Assembly: GCA_902790325.1 (NCBI GenBank)
Contig: CADARP010000004.1
Coordinates: 44,523 to 108,522 of the forward strand
Direction of reading: 5' to 3'
From: Oscillospiraceae bacterium
GTDB taxonomy: Bacteria; Bacillota; Clostridia; Oscillospirales; Acutalibacteraceae
Length of the DNA: 64,000 bases
Shown: positions 36,202 to 45,180 of the stretch, one piece after another
How positions within the stretch are numbered: the first letter of the stretch is position 1
How the letters are laid out: each line of letters begins with the position of its first letter
The notes under the pieces: model-generated
What the model saw: only the letters and a program-made list of their open reading frames with translations
Databases searched by the model: none
Told to the model about the DNA's origin: nothing
Position numbers and translations under genes: made by a program

Positions 36202-37251
36202 ATGGCAAAGCTCGTTTCGGTCATCGTACCGATCTATAATGCGGAACCGTACCTGGAAAAGTGCGTGGATTCCATCCTTGCGCAGACTTACGGCGATCTG
36301 GAAGTGATCCTCGTCGACGACGGCTCTCCGGATAACTGCGGCGCGATCTGCGACCGCTATGCCGTGTGTGACGCGCGTGTGCGCGTGATCCACCAGGAGA
36401 ACGGCGGAGTCAGCTCCGCGCGCAATGCCGGACTGGACGCCGCGATCGGCGAGTATGTGATGTTTACGGACGCCGACGACCGGATCGAGCCGGACATGGT
36501 TTCTGTTTTGGCAGAAGCTTTGGAGGCGAACAATGCGGACATCGCAACGTGCAATCTGCGTTCCGAGAACATTTCCGGCGAGAAAAAGGCGCGCGTGATC
36601 GACATGCGGGATGTGACGCTCGACTTCCCGAAGCCGGACTACACCAAGCTTTTCGGGATGCACGGCAGGCTGCTCAGCATTTTCCCCGTCAACAACCTGT
36701 ACCTGCGTGCGCACATCGAACGGATGCACCTGCGCTTTTTGCCGATGCAGCAGGTCCTGTCCGAGGATCAGTTGTTCAACTGGTGCTACTATGCCGCCGT
36801 CCGCAGGGCGGTGTGTATCGACAAACCTCTGTACGTCTATCAGGTGCGCGAAAACACGCTCAGCCGCGAAAAGCGGCCTGCGGACATTCTGCTGCGGCGC
36901 GTGACGCTTGTGTGCGTGCTGCGGGACTTTTTGCGGCAGAATCTTTCCGAAATGCCGCCCAAATCGTTTTTTGACGCGCTGACATGGAGCTACTTTGTCA
37001 GCGGATGCGGTTCGGTGGGATCTGCGGATCGCATCGTCGAGGGGCTTCGTATCATCCGGAAAAGTCCGGAACGCCGCCGCTTCCGCAGCACGCTCCTGAG
37101 TATGCTCTTCGGAAAGGCCGGCAAGCAGTATGTGCGCGCAAACGGCATGGATCTGCACGCGCGGCTGTATTTCAAAATGATGATCGCGCTGATGCTGCTC
37201 GGACAGTACGAACGTCCGGCACGCACCTATTTTGCGACAAATGGGAGATAA
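36202..37251 (+). CDS. Family 2 glycosyltransferase
   Basis: The 349-residue GT2 enzyme starts VSVIVPIYNAEPYLEKCVDS with the typical SILAQTY and the catalytic FTDADDR (DxD type). The C-terminal part has no clear membrane anchor. It would add a sugar to a lipid-linked or surface glycan. Start at 36202 follows AGAGGGAG. Followed by a CapA-like gene 6 bases later, suggesting cell-surface polymer synthesis. Confidence 0.9.
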   Translation: MAKLVSVIVPIYNAEPYLEKCVDSILAQTYGDLEVILVDDGSPDNCGAICDRYAVCDARVRVIHQENGGVSSARNAGLDAAIGEYVMFTDADDRIEPDMVSVLAEALEANNADIATCNLRSENISGEKKARVIDMRDVTLDFPKPDYTKLFGMHGRLLSIFPVNNLYLRAHIERMHLRFLPMQQVLSEDQLFNWCYYAAVRRAVCIDKPLYVYQVRENTLSREKRPADILLRRVTLVCVLRDFLRQNLSEMPPKSFFDALTWSYFVSGCGSVGSADRIVEGLRIIRKSPERRRFRSTLLSMLFGKAGKQYVRANGMDLHARLYFKMMIALMLLGQYERPARTYFATNGR

Positions 37252-37257
37252 GGACTG

Positions 37258-38355
37258 ATGCAGAAAAAAGTGGGGATCGTGATCCTGACGGTTTTTGTGA
37301 TGGCTGACCTGATCGCGCTGGCGTTCGTGCTGCGTCCGTTCCTGCAAACGAAGCAGACGCAGGCCGAACCGCAGACAGATGCGGTGCCCGAGACGGTTTC
37401 GATCCGGTATTACGATCCGGACGACCCGCTGGACAGACCGTCCTACAGCCGTGGGGAAACGCTGACGATCTCGTTCGTGGGCGACTGCATGTTCGCCAGC
37501 AACCACGGCAGATCGGCGGAGGGTTCGTTCAACCGTATGGCAATGACGCAGCCGCCGGAGTATTTCCTAAAGAACTTTATTCCGCTCTTCACATCGGACG
37601 ATTTCACGATCGCCAACTGCGAGGGCGTGCTGTCCGACAACGATCTGCCGGAGAAGGAAGTGACGACCGAGATCGCGTTCTGGTTCAAGGGACCGACCAA
37701 GAACGCCGACATTTTCCGCGTTTCGGGCGTGGATCTGGCGAGCGTCGTCAACAACCATTCCCACGACTTCGGCCAGCAGGGGAGCGACGACACCGAAAAA
37801 GCGCTTTCGGCTGTCGGGGTGCTGCCGGGCAGACGGGACAAGGTCACCTACACCACGGTCAAGGGGCAGAAGCTCGGCATTTTCTGCTGTTCGCTGTACA
37901 GTTACGACTATGTGTACGACATTCTTGACAAAGTGTCCGAGATGAAAAAGGAGAACTGCGATCTCATCATCATCTATTTCCACGGCGGAATCGAGAACGA
38001 GACGCAGCCGGAGGACTGGAAGATCCGCGCATGCCGCGAGATCGCCAAAGCGGGCGCGGACATCATTGTCGGTTCGCATCCGCACGTTCTGCAGCCGATG
38101 GAAGTTTATGACGGCACGCCGATCCTGTACTCGTTGGGCAATTTCTGTTTCGGCGGCAACACGCATCCGCCGATGAATACGGCTGTTTATCAGGCGATCT
38201 ACACGATCGAGGGCGGTTCGATCACCGACCGCGAGGATGTGCTGATCCCGTGCCGGGTGTATTCGGGCTATTCCAACAATTATCAGCCGTACATCGTCTC
38301 GAACGAATCGGTGAAGCGGGAAATCCTGGATTTCCTGCATTCGCCCGTCGTATAA
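37258..38355 (+). CDS. CapA-family (poly-gamma-glutamate-type) membrane-anchored enzyme
   Basis: The 365-residue protein has an N-terminal membrane anchor (residues 5-25) followed by a Pro-rich linker and the CapA domain: ISFVGDCMF (metal site), ANCEGVLSD, VVNNHSHDFG (signature histidines) and VGSHPHVLQP. CapA proteins release or transfer poly-gamma-glutamate. None of the other capBCE-like genes is here, so the substrate is uncertain. Co-directional with the GT2 gene (6-base gap). Confidence 0.85.
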   Translation: MQKKVGIVILTVFVMADLIALAFVLRPFLQTKQTQAEPQTDAVPETVSIRYYDPDDPLDRPSYSRGETLTISFVGDCMFASNHGRSAEGSFNRMAMTQPPEYFLKNFIPLFTSDDFTIANCEGVLSDNDLPEKEVTTEIAFWFKGPTKNADIFRVSGVDLASVVNNHSHDFGQQGSDDTEKALSAVGVLPGRRDKVTYTTVKGQKLGIFCCSLYSYDYVYDILDKVSEMKKENCDLIIIYFHGGIENETQPEDWKIRACREIAKAGADIIVGSHPHVLQPMEVYDGTPILYSLGNFCFGGNTHPPMNTAVYQAIYTIEGGSITDREDVLIPCRVYSGYSNNYQPYIVSNESVKREILDFLHSPVV

Positions 38356-38370
38356 AATGAAGGTGCAGAT

Positions 38371-39576
38371 ATGAAAAAGCAAACTGTGAAACGCACATTA
38401 TCCGTCCTTCTGGCGGCTGCGCTGCTGCTCGGCGCGGCCGGATTTTCGCGTGCCGCGGCGGAACATTCGCACACATTTTATGCCGCACAGGTGGTCAGCC
38501 CCGGGTATATGAACGGCGGCAGCACGGTATACCGCTGCGCATGCGGCGAGAGTTATTCCGAGCCGATCCCGCCGCGCATGGAGCCGTTCTGCGTCATGAC
38601 CGGCGGGCGCGTCGCGCCGGGCGGATCGATCACCGTGCAGGCGACGCTGTGCAATTGCAGCGGGCTTGCCGATCTGACGCTCGACGTCGGGTACGATACG
38701 CATGTGCTGCGCTTGACGGATGCCGCCTGTGCCGAATACGGCGTGCCGGAGCGGATCACGGACAAGGCGCTGCGCTTTGACGCGATCGACCCGAATGTGC
38801 AGGAAGCGGTATTGACGCTGACGTTTACCGCGGACGAAAACGCGCCGAACGGTGTACAGACCGTTTCTCTTTCCGGATGCGGCGTTTCCGCGTGTGCGGT
38901 GGACAACGGCGAAGAGATCATCATGACCGCGTCCCGTGCCGCAGTCCAGGTTTACAGACCGCCCCGCTTGATCGTATCGGCGCCTGCCGATCCCGTTTGT
39001 ACCGGCGACACGGTGCAGGTGACGATCGATCTTGTCAATAATCCGGGCGTAGCGGGCATGGCGTTCGCGGTGCAATACGATCCGCAGGTGCTGGCACTGA
39101 CCGCCGCGTCGGCGGAAGGCATGTTCACGCAGGGCAGTGTCGTGATGAGCGGCAATTTGTCTGCCATGCCGTTCCGCGTGCTCTGGGACGACGCCTCCGC
39201 ACCCGAAAACCATACCGAGGACGGCACGGTGCTTACGCTGACCTTTACCGTCAGGAAAACGGCTGACGCCGGCATAACGCCTGTCACGGTTTCGATTGAC
39301 CCGGACGACGTGCTGGATGTGCAGCTGCAGGCGGTCGAATTGACCGGACAGAACGCAGAGCTGACGATCCTGCGCCGCATCGGCGGCGATGCGGATGGCG
39401 ACGGCGACGTGACCGCCGCGGACGTTATCTGCCTGACCCGCTATATTGCGCGCGGATGGAATGTCGAAATCAACGCGCTCAACAGCGACGTCAACCGCGA
39501 CGGCGCCATCGACCTGAAGGATGTTGTCCTCATTCGCCGTTATCTTGTCGGCGGCTGGGACGTGGATCTTTCCTGA
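38371..39576 (+). CDS. Secreted cohesin-like and dockerin type I protein
   Basis: The 401-residue protein has a signal peptide (1-29), a Cys-rich HTFYAAQ...CACGESY segment, two strand-rich domains typical of cohesin folds (about 70-190 and 195-335), and a C-terminal dockerin with two EF-hand-like repeats: DADGDGDVTAADVICLTRYI and DVNRDGAIDLKDVVLIRRYL (D-x-D-x-D calcium loops). Dockerins bind cohesins of scaffold proteins, so this protein could both carry and receive partners. Whether the two middle domains truly bind dockerins cannot be read from sequence. RBS: AAGGTG before the ATG. Confidence 0.78.
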   Translation: MKKQTVKRTLSVLLAAALLLGAAGFSRAAAEHSHTFYAAQVVSPGYMNGGSTVYRCACGESYSEPIPPRMEPFCVMTGGRVAPGGSITVQATLCNCSGLADLTLDVGYDTHVLRLTDAACAEYGVPERITDKALRFDAIDPNVQEAVLTLTFTADENAPNGVQTVSLSGCGVSACAVDNGEEIIMTASRAAVQVYRPPRLIVSAPADPVCTGDTVQVTIDLVNNPGVAGMAFAVQYDPQVLALTAASAEGMFTQGSVVMSGNLSAMPFRVLWDDASAPENHTEDGTVLTLTFTVRKTADAGITPVTVSIDPDDVLDVQLQAVELTGQNAELTILRRIGGDADGDGDVTAADVICLTRYIARGWNVEINALNSDVNRDGAIDLKDVVLIRRYLVGGWDVDLS

Positions 39577-39603
39577 TCGGCTCGTTTTGCGCAGGAAAAA
39601 AGG

Positions 39604-39794
39604 TTCATCACGGAAAACTGGGGATCGTGCAAACAAGAAGTACCGTCATTGCGAAGGGTCGAAGGGGCTGCGGCAATCTCAACCAAATGCCGGTAAAAAG
39701 CAACACCTTAACCGGCATCTTCGGGAGATCGCCGCGTCGCTTCGCTCCTCGCGATGACACCGGGAAATGGCCCCCCAACTTTCCGAAAAGAGCG
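39604..39794 (+). repeat. ~190 bp interspersed repeat, copy A (full length)
   Basis: Starts TTCATCACGGAAAA, contains the GATCGTGCAAACAAGAAG segment, a palindromic GTCATTGCGAAGG..GGCTGCGGCAATC block, AAAAAGCAACACC, then GGAGATCGCCGCGTCGCTTCGC..GCGATGAC, and ends near AACTTTCCGAAAAGAGCG. Other copies (B, inverted; C/D, split) share the same order. The outer sequences are imperfect inverted repeats. It has no coding capacity, so it looks like a non-autonomous mobile element of the MITE/REP type. Confidence 0.85.
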
Positions 39795-39798
39795 AGAA

Positions 39799-39824
39799 AA
39801 AGCTCCCCTCTTTCGGGGAGCTTT
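39799..39824 (-). terminator. Terminator of the minus-strand lipoprotein gene
   Basis: Stem AAAGCTCCCC / GGGGAGCTTT with a 6-base loop, followed on the minus strand by TTTTTCTC. It lies 16 bases past the lipoprotein stop, next to repeat copy A. Confidence 0.85.
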
Positions 39825-39839
39825 GATGCAAATACAGGC

Positions 39840-40568
39840 TCAGAACAGTCCCGTACGCGTGGAGGTTTCGCGCAGATCCTCCCATGTGAGCGCAACGGCA
39901 TCTGCGCTGTCAAGGCGTGTGTCGGGCAGCTCGATCAGGATCAGCCGCTGCGCAATGTCGCAGGTCTGTACGTCCGGATATGTGCGGCGGATCGTGACAG
40001 AAGCGCCGCTGTCGGTGTACGCGACTTTGCGCACATCGTGTCCGATGGAACCGCTGCTTTCCTGGACTTTCACGACGATCAGCCGGTGCGTGCCGAACCA
40101 TTCGTTCGTATAGGCGGAAAAGTCTTCTTCGCGCAAAACGCTTTGCGACTCGCCGCCGCGGAACGCGCGCAGCATGTCGTCCAGTGATTTCCGGCTGTCC
40201 GCAACCGACGCGGTCGGCGCAAAGTTTTCTTCATACCTGTCGTAGTAACGCAGATCTCTGTACGTAAAGGCGGCGGAATCGCTGCCGGGCGTGCGGGTCG
40301 GCTGGACAGCCGCCGTCGTTTCGACGGAAGCCGTTGTTTCGGCCGTCGTCTGCGCCGCCGCGGAAACAGGCGGGGGTTCCGTCTGCGATTGCGATTGCGC
40401 GGGCGGTTCGCTTTCGACCGGCGTCGTTTCCGGCAGCGCGATCGGCACATCCGTCGCGGTTTCCGGCTCCGGCGGAGGTTGCGTCGTTTCGGACGCGGTC
40501 GTCCGGTTTGCGCACGCGGCAGACAGGATCACCAGCATGACCGACAGCAGTGCGAGTGTTTTGCGCAT
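39840..40568 (-). CDS. Lipoprotein with long P/T/E-rich linker
   Basis: The 242-residue protein has a lipoprotein signal (lipobox LSAAC, Cys 19), then ~75 residues of Thr/Pro/Glu/Gln-rich low-complexity linker (for example SEPPAQSQSQTEPPP), and a C-terminal domain of ~130 residues with no recognised motif (SAAFTYRDLRYYDRYEENF onward). It is probably a surface-tethered domain. The start at 40568 lies just downstream of a promoter. Function unknown. Confidence 0.7.
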   Translation of the reverse strand: MRKTLALLSVMLVILSAACANRTTASETTQPPPEPETATDVPIALPETTPVESEPPAQSQSQTEPPPVSAAAQTTAETTASVETTAAVQPTRTPGSDSAAFTYRDLRYYDRYEENFAPTASVADSRKSLDDMLRAFRGGESQSVLREEDFSAYTNEWFGTHRLIVVKVQESSGSIGHDVRKVAYTDSGASVTIRRTYPDVQTCDIAQRLILIELPDTRLDSADAVALTWEDLRETSTRTGLF

Positions 40569-40623
40569 ATACGTCCCTCCCGTTTGTGTTTGCGGATGCG
40601 CAGACGGTTTCTTCTTTATCTGT

Positions 40624-40652
40624 ATCATACAGACTATTTGACGTATTTGCAA
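40624..40652 (-). promoter_or_regulatory. Promoter of the P/T-rich lipoprotein gene
   Basis: On the minus strand TTGCAA, 17 bases, TATGAT, 55 bases upstream of the ATG at 40568. Confidence 0.5.
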
Positions 40653-40704
40653 GAGCAAAAGCATGAAGAATGTTTGAATAAAATGTGAAAGGAGCGTCGG
40701 GATC

Positions 40705-42249
40705 GTGTGCCCGGCGTGGAACAGGATGAAAATCTTTACCGAAAAACAAATGCGAAACGCGGAAGCGGCTGCCGCGCAGGCGGGCATGTCGTTTCTGCGG
40801 CTGATGGAAAACGCAGGCAGCGCATGTGCGGCGGAGATCCGTTCGCGCACGGACAAGACGCAGAAAACGGTCATTCTCTGCGGCAAGGGAAAGAACGGCG
40901 GCGACGGTTTCGTGATCGCGCGCAAGCTCGCGGACGAGGGCTATTCCGTCGCGGTGCTGCTTGTGCACGGGCAGCCGAAGGACGAGGACGCCGCCTACAT
41001 GCTCACCAAGCTCGCAGGGACAGGCGTGGGGATATTCGACCTTACGCAGAACGAAGCCCCGCGCCGTCTGATCGCCGAGGCGGATCTTCTGGTGGATGCG
41101 GTGTTCGGCATCGGTTTCCGCGGTGCGGCGGACGATGCGCTTTCGGAACTGTTCCGTCTGGCGAACGGCGCAAAGGGAAAGATCTACGCGGTCGATCTGC
41201 CGAGCGGACTCGCGTGTGACAGCGGGGAGACAGCCGGCGAAACGATCCGCGCGGACTATACGCTCGCCATCTCCGCAGGAAAGCCCTGCCACATCCTGCT
41301 GCCTGCCGCCGAGCGGTGCGGCACGGTCGTTCCGGTTCGCATCGGCGTCGAAGAGGAGCATTACAAAAAAATGCCCTACTATGCGTATACCTTCTCGCAC
41401 AAGGAGGTGCGCGCGGCATTCCCGCCGCGATCCGCCGTATCGAACAAGGGCGACTTCGGCAAGGTGCTGTCTATCTGCGGCAGCCGCGGTTTTGCCGGCG
41501 CGGCGGTGCTGGCGGCGAGCGGTGCGCTGCGCAGCGGTGCGGGACTCGTGTATGCCGCGTTCCCGCAGTCGGCATATCCCGCAATCGGCGCCAAGCTGAC
41601 CGAGACGGTGCTGCTGCCGATGCCCGATGACAGCGAGGGTCGGTTCGCGTCGGCGTCGATCCCGTATATCGCCGACGCCATGCAGGGAAAACAGGCGATC
41701 GTGCTCGGCTGCGGTCTGGGACAGAGCGCCGGTACGCGCGAGCTGGTGGAGTATGTGCTGGAAAACGCTTCGTGTCCGGTCGTGCTGGACGCGGATGGTA
41801 TAAATCTCTGCTCGTCCGACATAAGTATTCTGCGGAAAGCCAAGGCGAAGCTCGTGCTCACGCCGCATCCCGGCGAGATGGCGCGGCTGATGGGCGTGTC
41901 CGTTGCCGATGTGCAGCGCGACCGTGTCAAGGCGGCGTCCTCGGCTGCGTCGGCGCTCGGCGTGACGCTCGTGCTCAAGGGCGCGAATACGGTCGTCGCG
42001 GGCAGCAAGGGCGGCGCGGTCTATATCAATACGACCGGCAATGCCGGCATGGCAAAGGGCGGCAGCGGCGATTTTCTCGCGGGGCTGCTGGCCGGTCTGA
42101 TCGCGCAGGGCGTGCATTTTCCGGCGGAAACGGCAGTATATCTTCACGGTATGTGCGGCGACCGCACGGCGCAGAAGCTGTCCATGCGCGGCATGCTGCC
42201 GACGGACTGCATCCGCGAACTGCCGCTTGTGCTTTCCGAGTTTGAATAA
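40705..42249 (+). CDS. nnrD: Bifunctional NAD(P)H-hydrate repair enzyme
   Basis: The 514-residue protein joins an N-terminal NnrE epimerase (MKIFTEKQMRNAE; GKGKNGGDGFVIARKL) and a C-terminal ADP-dependent dehydratase (GCGLGQSAG, LTPHPGEMARLMG, GNAGMAKGGSGDFLAG). It restores NADHX and NADPHX to NAD(P)H. Start is uncertain: the GTG at 40705 has AAAGGAG 10 bases upstream, whereas the ATG at 40726, whose sequence MKIFTEKQMR is the usual YjeF start, has no clear ribosome site. Confidence 0.93.
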   Translation: MCPAWNRMKIFTEKQMRNAEAAAAQAGMSFLRLMENAGSACAAEIRSRTDKTQKTVILCGKGKNGGDGFVIARKLADEGYSVAVLLVHGQPKDEDAAYMLTKLAGTGVGIFDLTQNEAPRRLIAEADLLVDAVFGIGFRGAADDALSELFRLANGAKGKIYAVDLPSGLACDSGETAGETIRADYTLAISAGKPCHILLPAAERCGTVVPVRIGVEEEHYKKMPYYAYTFSHKEVRAAFPPRSAVSNKGDFGKVLSICGSRGFAGAAVLAASGALRSGAGLVYAAFPQSAYPAIGAKLTETVLLPMPDDSEGRFASASIPYIADAMQGKQAIVLGCGLGQSAGTRELVEYVLENASCPVVLDADGINLCSSDISILRKAKAKLVLTPHPGEMARLMGVSVADVQRDRVKAASSAASALGVTLVLKGANTVVAGSKGGAVYINTTGNAGMAKGGSGDFLAGLLAGLIAQGVHFPAETAVYLHGMCGDRTAQKLSMRGMLPTDCIRELPLVLSEFE

Positions 42250-42261
42250 CGAGGGATATTC

Positions 42262-42762
42262 ATGAAACGAGTTTGTACGCTGATCGCGGCAGTGTGTCTG
42301 CTGCTGTGCGGCTGCGGCAGGGGAGGAGCGGTGCGCAGCGACCGCATACCGGAATGGCCGTTCTCCATGACGACTTCAGTGTCTTTGCAGACGGATTCGA
42401 CCGCTTTTTCCGCGGACTGGACATATCGGAACGGGCAGTCGTCCTTTATTCTTCAGGCGCCGCAGGAACTGTCCGGCGTGACGATCACCTGCAACGCGGT
42501 CGAAAGCCGCATCGAAAAGGACGGCGTGGGGATCGACCTGCCGGAGCAGTCGGCGTTCGTGCTGCTCGACCGGGCGTACCGCGCGTTGTCCGACGGCTTG
42601 GTCGAGCCGCGGCAGACGCAGGAGGGCTGGCTGTACGACGGCATGGATCGCTACGGATTTGAGGCGCTCGCCGCGGTGGACGACAGTCTGCACATCCGTT
42701 TCCCGAAAGTGAACGCCGAGGCTGTGTTTACGGTCACGGCGGTCGAAACGCAGGTCGACTGA
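42262..42762 (+). CDS. Small lipoprotein between nnrD and mazF
   Basis: The 166-residue protein has a lipoprotein signal (LLCGC, Cys 18) and a strand-rich remainder (DSTAFSADWTYRNGQSSF). In Clostridia a lipoprotein often lies between nnrD and alanine racemase/mazEF genes, which fits its position. No motif or known role. It starts 12 bases after nnrD. Confidence 0.65.
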   Translation: MKRVCTLIAAVCLLLCGCGRGGAVRSDRIPEWPFSMTTSVSLQTDSTAFSADWTYRNGQSSFILQAPQELSGVTITCNAVESRIEKDGVGIDLPEQSAFVLLDRAYRALSDGLVEPRQTQEGWLYDGMDRYGFEALAAVDDSLHIRFPKVNAEAVFTVTAVETQVD

Positions 42763-42862
42763 AATCGCAAAAAAACGCCTCGCGATCCGGATCGCAATGT
42801 TTATTTTGCCGCAAAACAGGCAAAGCTATGAGTGCGACAAAATCAGCGGAGCGTGATAGGAT

Positions 42863-43234
42863 ATGACAGTCAGACGCGGAGATATTTTCTACGCGGATCT
42901 CAGTCCGGTCGTCGGCTCGGAACAGGGCGGGATACGGCCGGTGCTGATCGTGCAAAACGACGTCGGCAACAAATTCAGTCCAACGGTGATCGCAGCCGCG
43001 ATCACGAGCCGCCGCTTCAAGGCAAATCTGCCGACGCATATCCGTGTCGGCGTGACGGAAAGCGGTCTGATGCGGGACTCGATCATTCTGCTCGAGCAGG
43101 TACGTACGCTGGATAAGCAGAGACTGAAGGAAAAAATGGGCAACCTCGATGCGGCGGATATGGCGCGCGTCGACAGAGCGCTGTCCGTCAGTCTCGGCAT
43201 CCAGGCGCCCGATTCGACCGTCGCGGCGGGTTGA
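42863..43234 (+). CDS. mazF: MazF/PemK-family endoribonuclease toxin
   Basis: The 123-residue protein begins [20 protein letters not shown], then [30 protein letters not shown] and [10 protein letters not shown], which are the standard MazF blocks with the Arg and Thr active-site positions. MazF cuts mRNA. No mazE-like antitoxin is visible within the 100 bases upstream or downstream, so this is an orphan toxin gene, as seen in some Clostridia. It lies next to repeat copy B. Confidence 0.9.
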   Translation: MTVRRGDIFYADLSPVVGSEQGGIRPVLIVQNDVGNKFSPTVIAAAITSRRFKANLPTHIRVGVTESGLMRDSIILLEQVRTLDKQRLKEKMGNLDAADMARVDRALSVSLGIQAPDSTVAAG

Positions 43235-43279
43235 CCCTGCGCCGCCGGGCAGCCGCTTCGGCGGATACATAAGAAAAAA

Positions 43280-43469
43280 CGCTTCACGGAAGTTTGCGGA
43301 TTCCATTTTCCGGCGTCATCGCGAGGAGCGAAGCGACGCGGCGATCTCCCAAAGATGACGGTTCAGGTGTTGCTTTTTGCCGGCATCCGGTCGAGATTGC
43401 CGCAGCCCCTTCGGGGCTTTGCAATGACAGTACTTCTTGTCAGCACGATCCCAAATTTTCCGTGATGAA
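43280..43469 (-). repeat. ~190 bp interspersed repeat, copy B (full length, inverted)
   Basis: The reverse complement of copy A, including the same TTCATCACGGAAAA end, the GCGGCAATC palindrome and the GCGATGAC block, and ending AACTTCCGTGAAGCG. Its terminal inverted repeats (TTCATCACGGAAA against CGCTTCACGGAA) are clearer than in copy A. With A it brackets a 3.5 kb segment holding the lipoprotein, nnrD and mazF genes. The rest of the 43235-43539 gap holds the terminator at 43481. Confidence 0.85.
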
Positions 43470-43480
43470 CCAAAAAACAG

Positions 43481-43512
43481 AACTCCCGCTGCCCGGCAGA
43501 GCGGCGGGAGTT
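43481..43512 (-). terminator. Terminator of Gfo/Idh/MocA-type oxidoreductase gene
   Basis: Stem AACTCCCGC / GCGGGAGTT with a GC-rich loop, followed on the minus strand by CTGTTTTTTGG. It lies 28 bases beyond the stop codon of the oxidoreductase gene. Confidence 0.85.
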
Positions 43513-43539
43513 GCGCATGTTCCGTTTGGGTTTGATCTT

Positions 43540-44559
43540 TTACTGCGCGGCAAGGTTTTTCGGCGGCGCAGATGCCGCCGTATCCTGCGGATATACGACG
43601 CCGATTTTCCGGCGGATCGAATCCATCTGCCGCAGCACATACAGTGTGTCCGCCGCGGGAACAAGCGGGCTTTCCGTGACGCACTGCCGCACGCAGTCGC
43701 GCATGTGTGCGATCTGCTCCTCGAATCCGTTGCCGGCATACGGCGTTTCGATCGTCTGCGCGTCTTTGCCGTGCAGATGCAGCTCGATTCGCTGCGGGGC
43801 ATAAAAACGCGGCAGATACGCGTACCCCTTGCTGCCGTAGACAAAGCCTTCGTTCGGCTTGCGCAGCAGGATCGCGGCAGAAAGATCGGCGATCGCGCCG
43901 TCCGCATACTGCAAAAGCATGCATGTGTGCGCATCCACGCCGCGATACAGCGCGGAACGCACGTCCGTCGCGATCACGTCGCGGCCGAGATACCAGAGCG
44001 CGAAATGCAGGCCGTATACGCCCACATCCAGCAGCGCGCCGCCGCCATGCTCCGGGCGGAACACATGATGATCCATCTCATCTTCGTCCATCGTGTAGCA
44101 GAACTTGCCCTCTACGCCGAGGATGTCGCCGAGCGTACCCCGGCGAACCAGCTCCAGCATCTTTAATGTGCCCGGGACATGCCGCGCCCACATCGCTTCC
44201 ATCAGGAATACGCCGTTTTCTTTCGCGGTGCGGAACATCTGCTCGCCCTCCGCGGCAGTCACGGCCATTGGCTTTTCACAGAGCACATGCTTGCCGCCGC
44301 GCAACATCATACAGGTGCAGGTCACATGACCGGAATGCGGCACGGCGATATATGCCGCGTCGATCGCGTCGGACTGCGCCATCGTTTCATAGCCGACAAA
44401 GACATGCGGGATATCAAATTCTTTTGCGAAACCGTCGCCCCGTTCCTTTGTGCGTGAGGCGACCGCGGTCAGCTCGACGCCGCGCACATTCCGCACAGCC
44501 TCGGCAAACCGGTGTGCGATCGTTCCCGTTCCTACAATTCCAAAGCGAAGCGTCTGCAT
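43540..44559 (-). CDS. Gfo/Idh/MocA-family NAD(P)-dependent oxidoreductase
   Basis: The 339-residue protein has an N-terminal Rossmann fold (RFGIVGTGTIAHRFAEAV), the EKPMAVT substrate-Lys motif (CEKP) and the GGGALLDVGVYGLH block with the His region of the family. These enzymes oxidise or reduce sugars and inositols. Substrate unknown. It stands alone between terminators. Confidence 0.92.
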   Translation of the reverse strand: MQTLRFGIVGTGTIAHRFAEAVRNVRGVELTAVASRTKERGDGFAKEFDIPHVFVGYETMAQSDAIDAAYIAVPHSGHVTCTCMMLRGGKHVLCEKPMAVTAAEGEQMFRTAKENGVFLMEAMWARHVPGTLKMLELVRRGTLGDILGVEGKFCYTMDEDEMDHHVFRPEHGGGALLDVGVYGLHFALWYLGRDVIATDVRSALYRGVDAHTCMLLQYADGAIADLSAAILLRKPNEGFVYGSKGYAYLPRFYAPQRIELHLHGKDAQTIETPYAGNGFEEQIAHMRDCVRQCVTESPLVPAADTLYVLRQMDSIRRKIGVVYPQDTAASAPPKNLAAQ

Positions 44560-44579
44560 AACGAACTCCTTTCAGAAAA

Positions 44580-44606
44580 CCCGCATGAGAACCGTTCTCA
44601 TGCGGG
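44580..44606 (-). terminator. Terminator of the small Ig-like gene (44626)
   Basis: A 13-base perfect stem (CCCGCATGAGAAC / GTTCTCATGCGGG) with a 1-base loop, followed on the minus strand by TTTTCTG. It lies 20 bases past the stop codon. Confidence 0.85.
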
Positions 44607-44625
44607 CACAGTTGTTTTGATTCGA

Positions 44626-45096
44626 TTATGGATGCAGGCGGATCCAGATCCGCATGAAGATCGCGCCGAAAATGTCCGCCACCGCGTCGAAGAATGTCCC
44701 GAACGTGTTGTGGAAGAAATCCTTCAGCTTGTCCGTAAACGTGTTCTGTACCGTGACCTTGACTTCTCCGCTTGCGGCGATCTCTTCACCGTCCGCGTCG
44801 AGGATCTTTGCTTCCACGGTGAAATCTTCGGTCGGCTTCTCTACGGTGATGTACGTGCCCTCGCCCCAATCTTCGCCGTTGCAGTACACATGGACGGTCG
44901 CGTTCTCGGGCAGATTTGCCGTCTCGAATTCGTACGTTTTCGATTCCTTGTACGCAACGGTGACTTCAAATCCGACGTTTGACGGTTTGACGCTCGGTTT
45001 CGCCTCGCCGCCGTCGACCGCGGCGGATGTGATGACCGTGCCGAGCAGCATCAGTGTGCAAAGCATGAGAGAAAGAATCCTTTGAGTCGTTTTCAT
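44626..45096 (-). CDS. Small secreted protein with Ig-like domain
   Basis: The 156-residue protein has a signal peptide (MKTTQRILSLMLCTLMLLG), a strand-rich domain (NVGFEVTVAYKESKTYEF onward) and a C-terminal helical segment of aromatic residues (residues ~125-155, FFHNTFGTFFDAVADIFG). The layout matches the 168-residue protein at 28849. Start at 45096 has GGAGGT 8 bases upstream. Function unknown. Confidence 0.65.
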   Translation of the reverse strand: MKTTQRILSLMLCTLMLLGTVITSAAVDGGEAKPSVKPSNVGFEVTVAYKESKTYEFETANLPENATVHVYCNGEDWGEGTYITVEKPTEDFTVEAKILDADGEEIAASGEVKVTVQNTFTDKLKDFFHNTFGTFFDAVADIFGAIFMRIWIRLHP

Positions 45097-45180
45097 GATC
45101 GTGTACCTCCTGTCAGAATGAATCATAATAATACGGTTGGCGGATGAAAACCGTGTCTGCCGGATGAACCTGCCTGCGGA

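Noticed and set aside
34630..37506. A 958-codon minus-strand open frame across transporter, GT2 and CapA genes
   Set aside because: It crosses three recognisable plus-strand genes and a terminator, and lacks any domain pattern.
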